Assembly (NCBI GenBank): GCA_026989275.1
Contig: JALSJQ010000006.1
Coordinates: 41,935 to 105,934 of the forward strand
DNA length: 64,000 nucleotides
DNA from: Albidovulum sp.
Lineage (GTDB): Bacteria; Pseudomonadota; Alphaproteobacteria; Rhodobacterales; Rhodobacteraceae
Direction: 5' to 3'
In this document: piece after piece, positions 9,397 to 23,846 of the stretch
How positions within the stretch are numbered: position 1 is the stretch's first letter
How the letters are laid out: each line of letters starts with the position of its first letter
Position numbers and translations under genes: made by a program
Notes under the pieces: generated by a model
What the model was told of the DNA's origin: nothing
Databases searched by the model: none
What the model saw: only the letters and a program-made list of their open reading frames with translations

Positions 9397-10006
9397 ACGG
9401 GCGCACGGGGCGGCGGCCGCGATACCGGCCGCGAACGGCGCCGCCGGAGCCGACCGCCGGGCGGCGCATGGCGAGAGGGAGCGTGCCGGCATCCGTTCCG
9501 GGGCCGCGGCGCACCCGGTGCGGTCCGAAGGCGGTGCGTCGGAGGGCCCGTCCGCCGCCGGGCTGCGCCCCCGTTTCTGGGAACGGTTCCCGCTCGAAGA
9601 GCTCACCGGGGCCGAATGGGAGGCCCTGTGCGACGGCTGCGGCCGCTGCTGCCTGCGCAAGATCGAATACGAGGACACGGGGGAGGTGCTCTATACCTCC
9701 GTCGCCTGCAAGCTCCTCGATCACGAAAGCTGCCGCTGCGCCCTTTACGACCGGCGCCATGAATTCGTGCCCGACTGCGTGCGTCTCGCGCCGAGGAACC
9801 TGCCCGAGGTCGCCTCGTGGATGCCGACATCCTGTGCCTATCGGCTGCTCTTCGAGGGCCGTCCCCTGCCGGAGTGGCATCCGCTTCTCTCGGGCACCTT
9901 CGAAAGCGTGGTCGAGGCCGGCATCTCGATGCGGGGCAAGGTGGTGAGCGAGATCACCGTCACCGACGACGATCTCGAGGATTACGTGATCGGCGAATTG
10001 TCCTGA
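9389..10006 (+). CDS. YcgN-family (UPF0260) cysteine-cluster protein
   Basis: A 205-residue protein with about 55 low-complexity N-terminal residues ahead of the conserved domain FWERFPLEELTGAEWEALCD. The CDGCGRCC cluster (C-x2-C-x2-CC), CRCALY and VPDC segments match the zinc- or iron-chelating CxxCxxCC family. YVIGEL close to the C-terminus is also typical. Function is unknown in the family. The start at 9389 overlaps the end of ribF, and no better downstream ATG exists before the domain. Confidence 0.88.
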   Translation: MAERAHGAAAAIPAANGAAGADRRAAHGERERAGIRSGAAAHPVRSEGGASEGPSAAGLRPRFWERFPLEELTGAEWEALCDGCGRCCLRKIEYEDTGEVLYTSVACKLLDHESCRCALYDRRHEFVPDCVRLAPRNLPEVASWMPTSCAYRLLFEGRPLPEWHPLLSGTFESVVEAGISMRGKVVSEITVTDDDLEDYVIGELS

Positions 10007-10093
10007 GCGTCGCGAACGCTTCGAGGGCGTGGCGCGGGTCGGGCAGGGCGGCGCTCGGAGCAGGCCGGGAGGATCTCGGAAGGAGAGAGGAAG

Positions 10094-11152
10094 ATGCATT
10101 TCATGTCCGACAATGCCGCGCCGGTGCCTGCGGAGGTGCTCGCGGCCATGACCGAGGCGGCGCCGCATCCGGCGGCCCCCTACGGCAACGATCCGCTCAC
10201 CGCCCGGGCCGAGGGGCTGATGCGCGAATTCTTCGCCGCTCCCGAGGCCGCCGTGCGGCTGGTCGCGACCGGCACCGCCGCGAATGCGCTCTCGCTCGCC
10301 ACCCTGACCGCGCCCTGGCAGACGATCTTCGCCCACCGCACCGCCCATGTCGAGGAGGACGAATGCGGCGCGCCCGAATTCTTCAGCTGCGGGGCCAGGC
10401 TCACCCTGATCGACGGCGAGCACGGCCGGATCGCCCCCGAAAGCCTCGCCGCCGCCATCGCCGTCACCGGCAAGCGCGGCGTTCACGGCGTGCAGCGCGG
10501 CCCCGTCACCCTCACGAACGCCACCGAGGCCGGCACCGTCTACCAGCCCGGGGAGATCGCCCGCATCGGCGGGATCGCCCGCCGGCACGGTCTGCCGCTT
10601 CATCTCGACGGGGCGCGGATCGCCAACGCGCTCGTCCATACCGGGTCCTCGGCCGCCGATCTGACCTGGCGCGCCGGGGTCACCATCGCATCCTTCGGCG
10701 GCACCAAGCTCGGCGTTCCCGGCGTCGAGGCGGTGCTTCTGTTCGATCCCGATCTGGCCTGGGAGTTCGATCTGCGGCGCAAGCGCGCCGGCCATCTGGT
10801 TTCGCGCCATGTCTATCTCGCGGCGCAGATCGTGGCGCTGATGAAGGACGATCTGTGGCGGCGGCTGGCCGAGGCGGCCAATGCCGCCGCCGCTGCCCTG
10901 GCCGCACGGCTCGGGGCGCTTTCCCATGTGCGGCTGTGGCACCCGGTCGAGGCCAACATGGTCTTCGCCGAGTGGCCGCGGGCGCTGCACCGCCGGCTGC
11001 GGGCGGCCGGGGCGCAGTATTACATGTGGCCGGTGGACGCGCCGCTCGACGAGGGCGGGGATGACGAGCCGATCGGTGCCCGTCTCGTCACCTCCTGGGC
11101 GACGCGGGAGGAGGAGGTCGATCGCTTCTGCCGCATCCTGGAAGCCGGCTGA
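10094..11152 (+). CDS. Low-specificity threonine aldolase-like PLP enzyme
   Basis: A 352-residue fold-type I PLP enzyme of the threonine aldolase (beta-eliminating lyase) family, splitting threonine or allo-threonine to glycine and acetaldehyde. Seen: DNAAPVPAEVLAAM near the N-terminus, LVATGTAANALSL (phosphate-binding turn), LHLDGARIANALV with the PLP-ring Asp, and SFGGTKLGVPG with the Schiff-base lysine K205. The start at 10094 follows GGAAGGAGAGAGG. The product glycine could feed the gcv system encoded elsewhere in the window; that link is inference. Confidence 0.9.
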   Translation: MHFMSDNAAPVPAEVLAAMTEAAPHPAAPYGNDPLTARAEGLMREFFAAPEAAVRLVATGTAANALSLATLTAPWQTIFAHRTAHVEEDECGAPEFFSCGARLTLIDGEHGRIAPESLAAAIAVTGKRGVHGVQRGPVTLTNATEAGTVYQPGEIARIGGIARRHGLPLHLDGARIANALVHTGSSAADLTWRAGVTIASFGGTKLGVPGVEAVLLFDPDLAWEFDLRRKRAGHLVSRHVYLAAQIVALMKDDLWRRLAEAANAAAAALAARLGALSHVRLWHPVEANMVFAEWPRALHRRLRAAGAQYYMWPVDAPLDEGGDDEPIGARLVTSWATREEEVDRFCRILEAG

Positions 11153-11443
11153 GGCGGCCGTCGCGCCCGCAAATCCGGGGGAAACCCGCGAGCGAGGAAG
11201 GAATGTCTCGGCTCTCCCGGCGTTCTCGCGGGCGGATCCGGCGTTACGGGCGGGGGCGACGGGGCGGGGCCGGTCGCGATTCCCCCGGGTTCGGGGCGCA
11301 AGACGCTGGAACACGGGCGGGGCCGGTGCTAATGGGCAGGCGAAGGCCGCCGCGGGGGGATTCCGCCCCCCGGCACGGACGGCCCCGCGACCCAGCCCCG
11401 GCCGGTCCTCCCGGCCCCGAGACGACAAGAAGCGGATGCCGCC

Positions 11444-12454
11444 ATGATCCTGCCCCCCTTCGAGCCCAAGCTGATCGCCGGCAATGCCAACCGGCCGCTG
11501 GCCAAGTCCATCGCCCGCCGCCTGCCGATGATCCACGGCAAGCCCGCCCGGCTCGTGGATGCCCGGGTCGAACGCTTCAACGACAACGAGATCTTCGTCG
11601 AGATCTACGACAACGTCCGCGGCGAGGACATGTACATCATCCAGCCGACTTCGCGGCCGGCGAACGACAACCTGATGGAGCTGCTCATCATCACCGATGC
11701 GCTGCGCCGCTCCTCGGCGGCCCGCATCACCGCGGTGATCCCCTATTTCGGCTATGCGCGCCAGGACCGGCGAACCAAGGCGCGCACCCCGATCTCGGCC
11801 AAGCTCGTCGCCAATCTCATCACCGAGGCCGGCGTGGCGCGGGTGCTGACGATGGACCTGCATGCGGCGCAGATCCAGGGATTCTTCGACATTCCGGTGG
11901 ACAATCTCTATGCCGCGCCGATCTTCGCCCTCGACATCCGTTCCCGCTTCCCGTCGATGGAGGAGATCGTCGTCGTTTCCCCCGATGTCGGCGGGGTGGC
12001 GCGGGCGCGGGAGCTGGCCAAGCGCCTCGGGGCACGGCTCGCCATCGTGGACAAGCGGCGCTCCAGGCCGGGCGAGGTGGCGGAGATGACGGTGATCGGC
12101 GAGGTCGAGGGCGCGACCTGCATCATCGTCGACGACATCGTCGATACGGCCGGCACGCTTGCCAAGGCCGCCGACGTGCTGTGCGAACATGGCGCCGGCG
12201 AGGTGCATGCCTACATCACCCACGGGGTGCTCTCGGGTCCGGCGATCGAACGGGTCGGGAATTCGCGGATGAAGTCCCTCGTCGTCACCGACACGATCCA
12301 GCCGCGTGCGGAGGTGCGGGCAGCGGGCAACATCCGGGTGATTCCCACCGCGCCGATCTTCGCCCAGGCGATCGCCAACATCTCCTCGGGAAATTCGGTC
12401 TCCTCGCTGTTCGACGACGAGGTGCTGGCGACGATCTACGAGGGCATGTTCTGA
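11444..12454 (+). CDS. prs: Ribose-phosphate pyrophosphokinase (PRPP synthetase)
   Basis: Forms PRPP from ribose-5-phosphate and ATP for purine, pyrimidine, His, Trp and NAD synthesis. The protein has 336 residues. [12 protein letters not shown] is the N-terminal signature, [17 protein letters not shown] the ATP-binding flexible region, and [13 protein letters not shown] the PRPP-binding loop. The start at 11444 is just ahead of the conserved [16 protein letters not shown] 291-base spacer precedes it, containing an 8-base inverted repeat (11185-11192 / 11225-11232) without a T-run. It appears to be a single gene. Confidence 0.95.
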   Translation: MILPPFEPKLIAGNANRPLAKSIARRLPMIHGKPARLVDARVERFNDNEIFVEIYDNVRGEDMYIIQPTSRPANDNLMELLIITDALRRSSAARITAVIPYFGYARQDRRTKARTPISAKLVANLITEAGVARVLTMDLHAAQIQGFFDIPVDNLYAAPIFALDIRSRFPSMEEIVVVSPDVGGVARARELAKRLGARLAIVDKRRSRPGEVAEMTVIGEVEGATCIIVDDIVDTAGTLAKAADVLCEHGAGEVHAYITHGVLSGPAIERVGNSRMKSLVVTDTIQPRAEVRAAGNIRVIPTAPIFAQAIANISSGNSVSSLFDDEVLATIYEGMF

Positions 12455-12688
12455 CGGCGCGGCGGGCTCCGGGCGGGCGCCGCTCCGCCGGGTGCCGGTC
12501 CGTCGGCCATGCCCCTTCCCCGGCCGGTGACCCGGCGGACGTTCGCGAGCCGCAGGAACGAATCGACCGCCATGACGCCGGGGAGCACCGCGACACCGGG
12601 CCGGGCCATGCGGATGACGGAGGGGCCGTGATCGGCCGGCCGGTGGAGCCGCCCCCCGGTCATCGGCGCAGGGAGGCGCGCCCGCGGG

Positions 12689-13036
12689 TCACACGTCCCA
12701 CAACTCCTCGTCCTCGAGTTCGCCGATCGCCATCCAGGCGGCATGCACCCGGGCGATGCGGCTGTCGCCCCAGGTGGTGAAGCGGATGGTGAAGCCCTTG
12801 CGGCCGATGCGCTCGGCCTTGAGGTCGATCCGCTGATTGACCGAGGCGTCCGTATCCCACAGGCTGAGAGCGACCATCACCGCCGGCGGGGTGCGGAAGG
12901 GTTCGGAAAACTTCACCCGCACCCGCCTTTCGCGCGGGCCTTCGCCGGTCCACATCTCGCCGCCATGCTCGAAGTCGTTGAACAGGGGCTCCACACCCTG
13001 ATCGACCCCGATGAGCGCCGAACGGAATTTCTTCAT
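12689..13036 (-). CDS. H-type lectin domain protein
   Basis: A 115-residue protein that is essentially one H-type lectin domain: FSEPFRTPPAVMVALSLWD, VNQRIDLKAERIG and FTIRFTTWGDSRIARVHAAW are the domain's beta-sandwich signatures. H-type lectins bind GalNAc-like sugars in animals; bacterial copies are often single-domain with unknown role. I chose the ATG at 13036 (MKKFRSALIGVDQG) because AGGAG lies upstream and the preceding in-frame codons are low-complexity. No signal peptide is seen, so it is probably cytoplasmic. It is divergent from the atp operon. Confidence 0.82.
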   Translation of the reverse strand: MKKFRSALIGVDQGVEPLFNDFEHGGEMWTGEGPRERRVRVKFSEPFRTPPAVMVALSLWDTDASVNQRIDLKAERIGRKGFTIRFTTWGDSRIARVHAAWMAIGELEDEELWDV

Positions 13037-13239
13037 GGGCCACTCCTGCCTGTTGCCGGCCCCGGGGCCGGCCGGCGCAAGGGGAACGGGAGCGGGCACG
13101 GTTAAAGGATGGGGCGGAGAGCGCGTCAAGCCGGGAAATCCCTGCCTTGCACCGGCGGGATCCGCTGCGGGCCGCTCCCCTGTGCCTCCTGCCGGTGGAG
13201 AGGCGCGACAAATCAGCCGGCAAATATCGCATCGGAGTG

Positions 13240-13268
13240 TTGCCACCCGTTCATCGGTTTGTTATCAC
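13240..13268 (+). promoter_or_regulatory. Candidate sigma-70 promoter for atpHAGDC
   Basis: TTGCCA at 13240-13245 and TATCAC at 13263-13268, separated by 17 bases, in a locally AT-richer stretch. It would give a leader of roughly 130 bases before the atpH GTG. Motif match only. Confidence 0.4.
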
Positions 13269-13404
13269 CGCGCCGGCCTCGGAGGGGGGAGATCGCGTCC
13301 TGCGAGGCGGACGTGTCCGAAGCGGCCCGGGGCAGGCTCCGGGCCCGGCGCGTGATGAACGAGGGAACGCCCTGCGGGGCGGACAGACAACCGGAAGGGT
13401 ACTC

Positions 13405-13965
13405 GTGTCCGAGAATGCTTCACTGTCCATGAGGATCGCTTCCCGCTATGCGCGGGCGATCTTCGAACTCGCCCGGGAGAGCGATGCGCTCGACAGGCTC
13501 GAGGCCGACATGGCCGCGCTCGATGCACTCCTTGCCGGGAACGCCGATTTCGGCACGCTCATCCGCTCGCCGCTGGTGAGCCGTGTCGAGGCCGTGAAGG
13601 CGATCGAGGCGCTGGCGCCGAAGCTCGGCCTCGGCGACATCGTCACCCGCACCCTGCTTCTGATGGCGACCAAGGGCCGGCTCTTCGTGCTGCCCGCCCT
13701 CGTGGCCGAGGTGCGCCGGCTTCTCGCGGAAGCGAAGGGCGAGATCACCGCCGAGATCGTTTCGGCCAAGGCGCTGACCAAGGCCCAGAGCGAGAAGCTC
13801 GAAAAGGTCCTCGCCAAGGCGACGGGCAAGAATGTCAAGCTGGATGTGGCCGTTGATGAGGATCTCATCGGCGGCCTTGTCGTGAAGGTGGGCTCGAAGA
13901 TGGTCGATGGCTCGATCCGCTCGAAGCTCGCGGCACTCAGGAATGCAATGAAAGAGGTCGGATAA
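13405..13965 (+). CDS. atpH: F1 ATP synthase subunit delta
   Basis: A 186-residue OSCP/delta subunit that links F1 to the peripheral stalk. The body matches the family: [13 protein letters not shown] at the N-terminus, [17 protein letters not shown] in the middle, and the C-terminal signature [21 protein letters not shown]. The start is GTG at 13405 (reading [15 protein letters not shown]) with GGAAGGG upstream; an ATG 8 codons later is the alternative. It is first in atpHAGDC, with one base between its stop and the atpA ATG. F0 genes are not in the window, as is usual in Rhodobacterales. Confidence 0.95.
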   Translation: MSENASLSMRIASRYARAIFELARESDALDRLEADMAALDALLAGNADFGTLIRSPLVSRVEAVKAIEALAPKLGLGDIVTRTLLLMATKGRLFVLPALVAEVRRLLAEAKGEITAEIVSAKALTKAQSEKLEKVLAKATGKNVKLDVAVDEDLIGGLVVKVGSKMVDGSIRSKLAALRNAMKEVG

Positions 13966-13966
13966 G

Positions 13967-15505
<1,539 letters not shown>

Positions 15506-15528
15506 CCGGCCCGGCAAGGGGATGATGG

Positions 15529-16410
15529 ATGCCTAGCCTCAAGGACCTGAAGAACAGAATCGAGAGCGTCAAGTCGACGCGCAAGATCACCAAGGCCATG
15601 CAGATGGTCGCGGCGGCCAAGCTCCGCCGCGCCCAGGAGGCGGCCGAGGCGGCACGCCCCTATGCCGAGAGCATGGGGGCGGTGCTCGGCAATCTCGCCC
15701 GGGCCGCCCGCGACAGCGAGAGCGCGCCCAGACTGCTCAAGGGCACGGGCTCGGATCAGACCCATCTTCTGGTGGTGATGACGGCCGAGCGGGGGCTGTG
15801 CGGCGGTTTCAACTCGTCGATCGTGCGCCTTGCGAAGAGTCGCATCGAGGATCTCAAGGCCGCCGGCAAGACGGTGAAGATTCTCACCGTCGGGCGCAAG
15901 GGTCGCGAACAGCTCAAGCGCGAATACGGCGATCTCTTCGTCGGCCATGTCGATCTCTCGGGGCTGAAGAATGTCGGCTACGACAATGCCGAAACCATCG
16001 CCCGCGAGGTGCTGGAGCGGTTCGACGCCGGCGAGTTCGATGTCGCGACCCTCTTTTTCAACCGGTTCAGGTCGGTGATCTCCCAGATCCCGACGGCCCG
16101 GCAGATCATCCCGGCGGTGGTCGAGGAGGAGGAAGGCGCGGCCGCGGAGGCGCCCCGGTTCTACGAATACGAGCCGGACGAGGAAGAGATCCTTGCGCGG
16201 CTCCTGCCGCAGGCGGTGACCAGCCAGATCTTCTCGGCCCTTCTCGAGAATGCCGCCTCGGAGCAGGGCGCGCGCATGTCGGCCATGGACAGCGCCACCC
16301 GCAACGCCGGCGAGATGATCGACAAGCTGACGATCCTCTACAACCGCTCGCGGCAGGCGGCGATCACCAAGGAACTCATCGAAATCATTTCGGGCGCCGA
16401 GGCGCTCTGA
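15529..16410 (+). CDS. atpG: F1 ATP synthase subunit gamma
   Basis: A 293-residue central-stalk rotor subunit. The N-terminal coiled coil starts [34 protein letters not shown] is the conserved mid-segment, and the C-terminal helix carries the ATP synthase gamma signature ([17 protein letters not shown]). The start at 15529 follows AAGGGGATGATGG. It is fourth by function and third in order in the F1 operon, 18 bases before atpD. Confidence 0.97.
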   Translation: MPSLKDLKNRIESVKSTRKITKAMQMVAAAKLRRAQEAAEAARPYAESMGAVLGNLARAARDSESAPRLLKGTGSDQTHLLVVMTAERGLCGGFNSSIVRLAKSRIEDLKAAGKTVKILTVGRKGREQLKREYGDLFVGHVDLSGLKNVGYDNAETIAREVLERFDAGEFDVATLFFNRFRSVISQIPTARQIIPAVVEEEEGAAAEAPRFYEYEPDEEEILARLLPQAVTSQIFSALLENAASEQGARMSAMDSATRNAGEMIDKLTILYNRSRQAAITKELIEIISGAEAL

Positions 16411-17859
<1,449 letters not shown>

Positions 17860-17868
17860 GGAGGCATC

Positions 17869-18264
17869 ATGGCCGACAGTTTCGCATTCGATCTGGTGGC
17901 TCCGGAACGCCGGCTCGCGTCCTTCCCGGCCAAGGCGGTGCAGATCCCGGGCGCGGAAGGCGACTTCACCGCCCTGCCCGATCACATGCCCCTCATCAGC
18001 TCGCTGCGCCCCGGCATCGTCGAGGCGGAGGGGGCGGACGGCACCAGGGCCTTCGTGGTGATCCAGGGATTCGCCGAAATCACGCCCGAAGGGGTGACGA
18101 TCATCGCCGAGCGCGCCTTCCCGCGCGAGGAGATCGGTCGTGCCGAGATCGAGGCGCTTCTCAAGGAAGCGCAGGAAAAGGCCGAGACCTGCCCGCCCGA
18201 GGAGAAGGACGTGGCCGACAAGCTCGTGGCCGACATCGCCCATCTCCTCGAGATGATGGTCTGA
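17869..18264 (+). CDS. atpC: F1 ATP synthase subunit epsilon
   Basis: A 131-residue epsilon subunit that regulates F1. The N-terminal beta-sandwich reads FDLVAPERRLASFPAKAVQIPGAEGDF and continues through the DHMPLISSLRPG signature to GFAEITPEGVTIIAERAF. A helical C-terminus follows. The start at 17869 has AAGGAGG upstream. It is the last gene of the operon, followed 26 bases later by a strong hairpin. Confidence 0.95.
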   Translation: MADSFAFDLVAPERRLASFPAKAVQIPGAEGDFTALPDHMPLISSLRPGIVEAEGADGTRAFVVIQGFAEITPEGVTIIAERAFPREEIGRAEIEALLKEAQEKAETCPPEEKDVADKLVADIAHLLEMMV

Positions 18265-18290
18265 CGGTCGCGCGCATCGACGCGCCTTGA

Positions 18291-18316
18291 GGGCCCGGCC
18301 GTTCGGCCGGGCCCTT
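18291..18316 (+). terminator. Hairpin terminator after atpC
   Basis: A perfect 10-bp stem of G and C bases with a 4-base GTTC loop, arms 18291-18300 and 18305-18314, followed by only TT. It is very stable but has a short T-run, so termination efficiency is uncertain. Confidence 0.65.
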
Positions 18317-18471
18317 CGCATGCGGGAGGGCGTCGCCACGCCTCGCGCAGGCTGCCGCCGCGGCAGGGGCGACATTTTCTTGCGCTGCGGCGCTCTCCGC
18401 CTTCCCTTTTCCCGACCCCTGCGGCAGATTGTCCCCGGCAGCGATTCGGGAATGCCGAAGGAGTGGCAAGG

Positions 18472-20460
<1,989 letters not shown>

Positions 20461-20495
20461 GCCGGGGGAGCGCCCGACCGGATGAAGGGAGGCTC

Positions 20496-20765
20496 ATGGC
20501 ACGGATCGAGAAGGGCGCCCATGCCGAGCTGGCCGATGGCGGGCCGATCCATGTGCGGGTGACCCCGCGTGCGGGGCATGAGGCGGTCGAGCCCGGTGCC
20601 GAGCCGCGGCATCTCAGGGTACGGGTGACGGTTGCGGCCGAGGGCGGCAAGGCCAACCGGGCGGTGACGGCGCTGCTCGCCCGTGCCCTGGGCGTGCCGC
20701 CTTCGCGTCTCCGCCTCGTTTCCGGCGCCAGATCGCGCGACAAGGTCTTCCGGGTCGAGGACTGA
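20496..20765 (+). CDS. DUF167 (YggU/UPF0235) family protein
   Basis: An 89-residue protein of the DUF167 family: IHVRVTPRAGHEAVE, then LRVRVTVAAEGGKANRAV with the hallmark P/A-x-x-G-K-A-N motif, and LVSGARSRDKVFRV at the C-terminus. Function is unknown in the family. The start at 20496 follows GAAGGGAGG. It lies 35 bases after the acetoacetate ligase and may be co-transcribed. Confidence 0.9.
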   Translation: MARIEKGAHAELADGGPIHVRVTPRAGHEAVEPGAEPRHLRVRVTVAAEGGKANRAVTALLARALGVPPSRLRLVSGARSRDKVFRVED

Positions 20766-20896
20766 CGAGGAGTGGAGAAGGGCACGGCCCATCCCCGGCC
20801 GAACGGACGGGGAAGGCGCTGCGCCATGTCGGCGGAACGTTGTCCGCCGGTTGTTCCGGGGCGCGCCGATGCGGCCCACGGGCAGGGCCGGGGTCG

Positions 20897-22156
20897 TCAG
20901 AGAGCGGCGGCGAGCGCCTCCTCGAGGGCAGCGGCGGTCGCGTCCACCGCCTCGGGCGAGAAATGGACCGGCAGGCGCACATCGGCCGCCCGCATCAGCA
21001 TCGCCCGCGTGCATGGCAGGTCGGGGATCTCGCCGATGAAATGCCAGTTCCAGAAGGCACGGGCATTGTCGATGTCGCGGCCGAAGATCGAGACCTTGAC
21101 GCCGCGCCGCCCGGCTTCGGCGACGAAGCGGCCGATGGCATTCTCGTCGAGCCCTTCGAGGAGGAACTGGAAGCTGTCGGGCGCGCGCTCCTCGTGGGGA
21201 AGCGGGGCCGGCACGATGATGTTGGGGTGGCGCGCCAGCCGCCCGGCGATGCGGTCATGGTTGCGCCGTCCCTGCGCCACTCGCCGCTCGATATGGGCGA
21301 TCTGCGGGCGGATGACGGCGGCGGAGAGGTTGTTCATCCGCATGTTGTAGAGCGGCAGCCGGTTCTGGTATCGCGTAAAGGCCGCGGAGACGGCCGGGTG
21401 CTTCTTCCAGTTGTGCTCGTAGGCGCCCGACATGATGATGGCCCGGGCGATGATGTCGGCATCGTCGGTGACGAGCATGCCGCCTTCGCCGCCATTGACC
21501 ATCTTGTAGGACTGGAAGGAGAAGCAGCCGATCTTTCCGAGCGTGCCGATCCGTCGGCCGCGCCAGAGCGTGCCGAGGGAATGGGCCGCATCCTCGATCA
21601 CCGGCACCTCGGCCGCAGCGGCCAGTTCGAGGATCGTGTCCATGTCCGAGGTGTGGCCCCGCATGTGCGACACCAGCACGGCCGCCGGTCCTTCGGCCAC
21701 CGCCTCGGCGAGTTTCGCGGCGAAATCGGCCATGTCCATGCGCAGATCGTCGCCGCACTCGACCAGCACCGGCCTGAGACCGGCATGAACGACCGCCGAG
21801 GGCACGGCGGCGAAGGTGAAGGCCGGGATCAGCACCGGGGCGCCCCGCGGCAGATCGAGGCAGCGCAAGGCGAGGAACAGGGCCGAGGAGCAGGAATTGA
21901 CGGAAAGGGCGAAGCGGCTGCCGATGAAGGCGGCGAAGTCGCGCTCGAGGCGGCTGGCCGGTGTGGTGTCGCCGTCGGCGGCGGTGTAGCGGAAGAGATC
22001 GCCGCTCTCGAGCAGGGCCCGGATTTCGGCCCAGGCCTCTTCGGGAATCGGTTCGGCATCGGTGGGGGAAGGCGGCCGCAGGCCACCTGTGGGGGGCGTG
22101 TCATGGTTCCGAAGCTCCCGCAGAGGAAGCGTTGCCCCGATCGCCTGCTCGTTCAT
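20897..22156 (-). CDS. DegT/DnrJ/EryC1/StrS-type aminotransferase
   Basis: A 419-residue fold-type I PLP enzyme of the DegT family. Seen: LSVNSCSSALFLALRCL (cofactor-phosphate region), AFTFAAVPSAVVHAGL, VIEDAAHSLGT with the PLP-ring Asp, and CFSFQSYKMVNGGEGG with the Schiff-base lysine K218. DegT enzymes usually aminate sugar-nucleotide or inositol ketones, but no sugar genes are near. The same-strand upstream genes are a gamma-glutamylputrescine oxidase-like and a glutamine-synthetase-like gene, so an amine substrate is possible. The start at 22156 follows AGGGAGGAACGAGG. Confidence 0.85.
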   Translation of the reverse strand: MNEQAIGATLPLRELRNHDTPPTGGLRPPSPTDAEPIPEEAWAEIRALLESGDLFRYTAADGDTTPASRLERDFAAFIGSRFALSVNSCSSALFLALRCLDLPRGAPVLIPAFTFAAVPSAVVHAGLRPVLVECGDDLRMDMADFAAKLAEAVAEGPAAVLVSHMRGHTSDMDTILELAAAAEVPVIEDAAHSLGTLWRGRRIGTLGKIGCFSFQSYKMVNGGEGGMLVTDDADIIARAIIMSGAYEHNWKKHPAVSAAFTRYQNRLPLYNMRMNNLSAAVIRPQIAHIERRVAQGRRNHDRIAGRLARHPNIIVPAPLPHEERAPDSFQFLLEGLDENAIGRFVAEAGRRGVKVSIFGRDIDNARAFWNWHFIGEIPDLPCTRAMLMRAADVRLPVHFSPEAVDATAAALEEALAAAL

Positions 22157-22413
22157 CCTCGTTCCTCCCTGGCCGTGCCGGGCTGGCCTTGCCGGCAGAT
22201 CCGCCTGCCACCTGCGACAAACTAGACCAGCCGCTGGCAGGGTGAAAGGGGGGAAAGGCTTACCTTTCGCGGATGTGGTTTGCGGCTGCGACGGGGGAAG
22301 GGGCGGCGCCGGAGCCGTTCTTCGGGCGAAGGGCCCGGCCGGGGCCGTCTCCCGGGCGGAAAAGGGCGCGGTGCGGGGCGTCTCGTCGTCTCTGCCGCTC
22401 CCTGCCGTCTGCC

Positions 22414-23736
22414 TCAGATGCCGAGACGGTCGCGCAGGGCGAACCAGCTCATGGCAAGCGCCAGAAGCGGCGTGCGCAGGAGCGTGCCGCCGGGGAAGGG
22501 CGGTACCGGGATCGCGGCCATGGCGTCGAAGCGCTCGCTCGTGCCGCGAATCGCCTCGGCCACCGCCTTGCCGGCAAAGGTGGCGATCGAGATGCCGTGC
22601 CCCGAATAGCCCGAAGCGTTCCACACCCCCGGCCGCGGGCGGGAAAAGAGAGGCAGCCGCGGCCGGGTGATGGCCAGCGTGCCGCCCCAGGCGTAGTCGA
22701 TCCGCACATCCGCAAGCTCGGGAAACACCTCCAGCATCGGCTTCCTGACGACGGCGGCGATATCCCTCGGGAAGCGGTAGCCGTAACTTTCGCCGCCTCC
22801 GAAGAGAAGCCTCCCGTCCTCGGAAAGGCGGAAATAGTTGATGACGAAGCGGCTGTCGGCCACGGCGACATCCTTGCGGAAGATCTGCCGCGCCCGGCGC
22901 CCGAGGGGCTCGGTGGCGATGATGAAATTGTTGATCGGCATCACCCGGGCCGCGACCTTGCGCTCGAGGGTGCCGAGATAGCCGTTGGCCGCCAGCACCA
23001 CATGCTCGGCGATCACCCGGCCGCGCTCGGTGCGGACGATGGCATGGGGGCCGTGGGCGCCGTGCCCCTCGACATGGTGAACCAGGGTGCGCTCGAAAAT
23101 CGCGGCCCCTGCCGCCTCGGCCGCCCGGGCCAGGCCGAAGGCGTAGCGCAGGGGGTGGATATGGCCGGCGCCGCGGTCGAGAAAGCCGCCCTGATAGGCC
23201 GGTGAGTCGAGGATGCGCCGCAAGGCGGTCCGGTCGAGCGGCTGAATGTGCCTGTAGCCGTAATCGCGTTCGACCTTCTCGGCGATGGCATGGGCATGGG
23301 CGACATCGGCTTCGTGCCAGCAGGCGTCGAGAATGCCGCCGCGCCAGTTGGCTTCGGGAGCGTGCCGGGTGACGAGGCGGCGCACCAGCCCCTTGGCCTC
23401 CTCGCCGAGATCCCACAGGATCCGGGCGACCCCGGCGCCGTATCGCGCCTCGAGCGTGACCGGATCGACCCGCTGGCCCGAAGCCACCTGCCCGCCATTG
23501 CGTCCCGAGGCTCCCCAGCCGAGGCGATGGGCCTCGAGGAGCGTGACCTCGTAGCCCGACTCGGCCAGATGCAGTGCGGCCGAGAGCCCGGTGTAGCCGC
23601 CGCCGATCACGCAGACATCGGCGCGTCGCTCCCCCTCGAGCCGCGGCTTCTCGGGAAGGGGGGCGGCGGTGGCGGCATACCAGCTCGGCGGGTAGCGGCC
23701 GGGGCGGTCATTGGCGAAGAGGAGCGATGCGCACAT
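22414..23736 (-). CDS. FAD-dependent amine oxidase, PuuB-like (gamma-glutamylputrescine oxidase type)
   Basis: A 440-residue DAO-fold oxidoreductase. The N-terminal Rossmann motif is VCVIGGGYTGLSAALHLAES (GGGYTG at residues 45-50), then WGASGRNGGQV. The C-terminal GVWNASGYSGHGISIATFAGK is the second FAD-binding segment typical of the PuuB/OrdL group. It probably oxidises a gamma-glutamylated amine or a related secondary amine. The SWYAAT start region is also characteristic. It lies 110 bases downstream of the glutamine-synthetase-like gene, its expected pathway partner. Exact substrate is inferred from context. Confidence 0.87.
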   Translation of the reverse strand: MCASLLFANDRPGRYPPSWYAATAAPLPEKPRLEGERRADVCVIGGGYTGLSAALHLAESGYEVTLLEAHRLGWGASGRNGGQVASGQRVDPVTLEARYGAGVARILWDLGEEAKGLVRRLVTRHAPEANWRGGILDACWHEADVAHAHAIAEKVERDYGYRHIQPLDRTALRRILDSPAYQGGFLDRGAGHIHPLRYAFGLARAAEAAGAAIFERTLVHHVEGHGAHGPHAIVRTERGRVIAEHVVLAANGYLGTLERKVAARVMPINNFIIATEPLGRRARQIFRKDVAVADSRFVINYFRLSEDGRLLFGGGESYGYRFPRDIAAVVRKPMLEVFPELADVRIDYAWGGTLAITRPRLPLFSRPRPGVWNASGYSGHGISIATFAGKAVAEAIRGTSERFDAMAAIPVPPFPGGTLLRTPLLALAMSWFALRDRLGI

Positions 23737-23846
23737 GAAGGCCTCTCGGGTTCGGCGGGAACACCCGGCGCCGAGCATGGGCCGGGGCGGTGGAGCGGTC
23801 AAGACGGGGGAACGGTCAGGGCCGGAGCCGTCGCTCCGGTCGCCGC

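Noticed and set aside
9272..12223. 983-codon open frame on the minus strand
   Set aside because: Antisense to the YcgN gene, threonine aldolase and prs; no recognisable protein.
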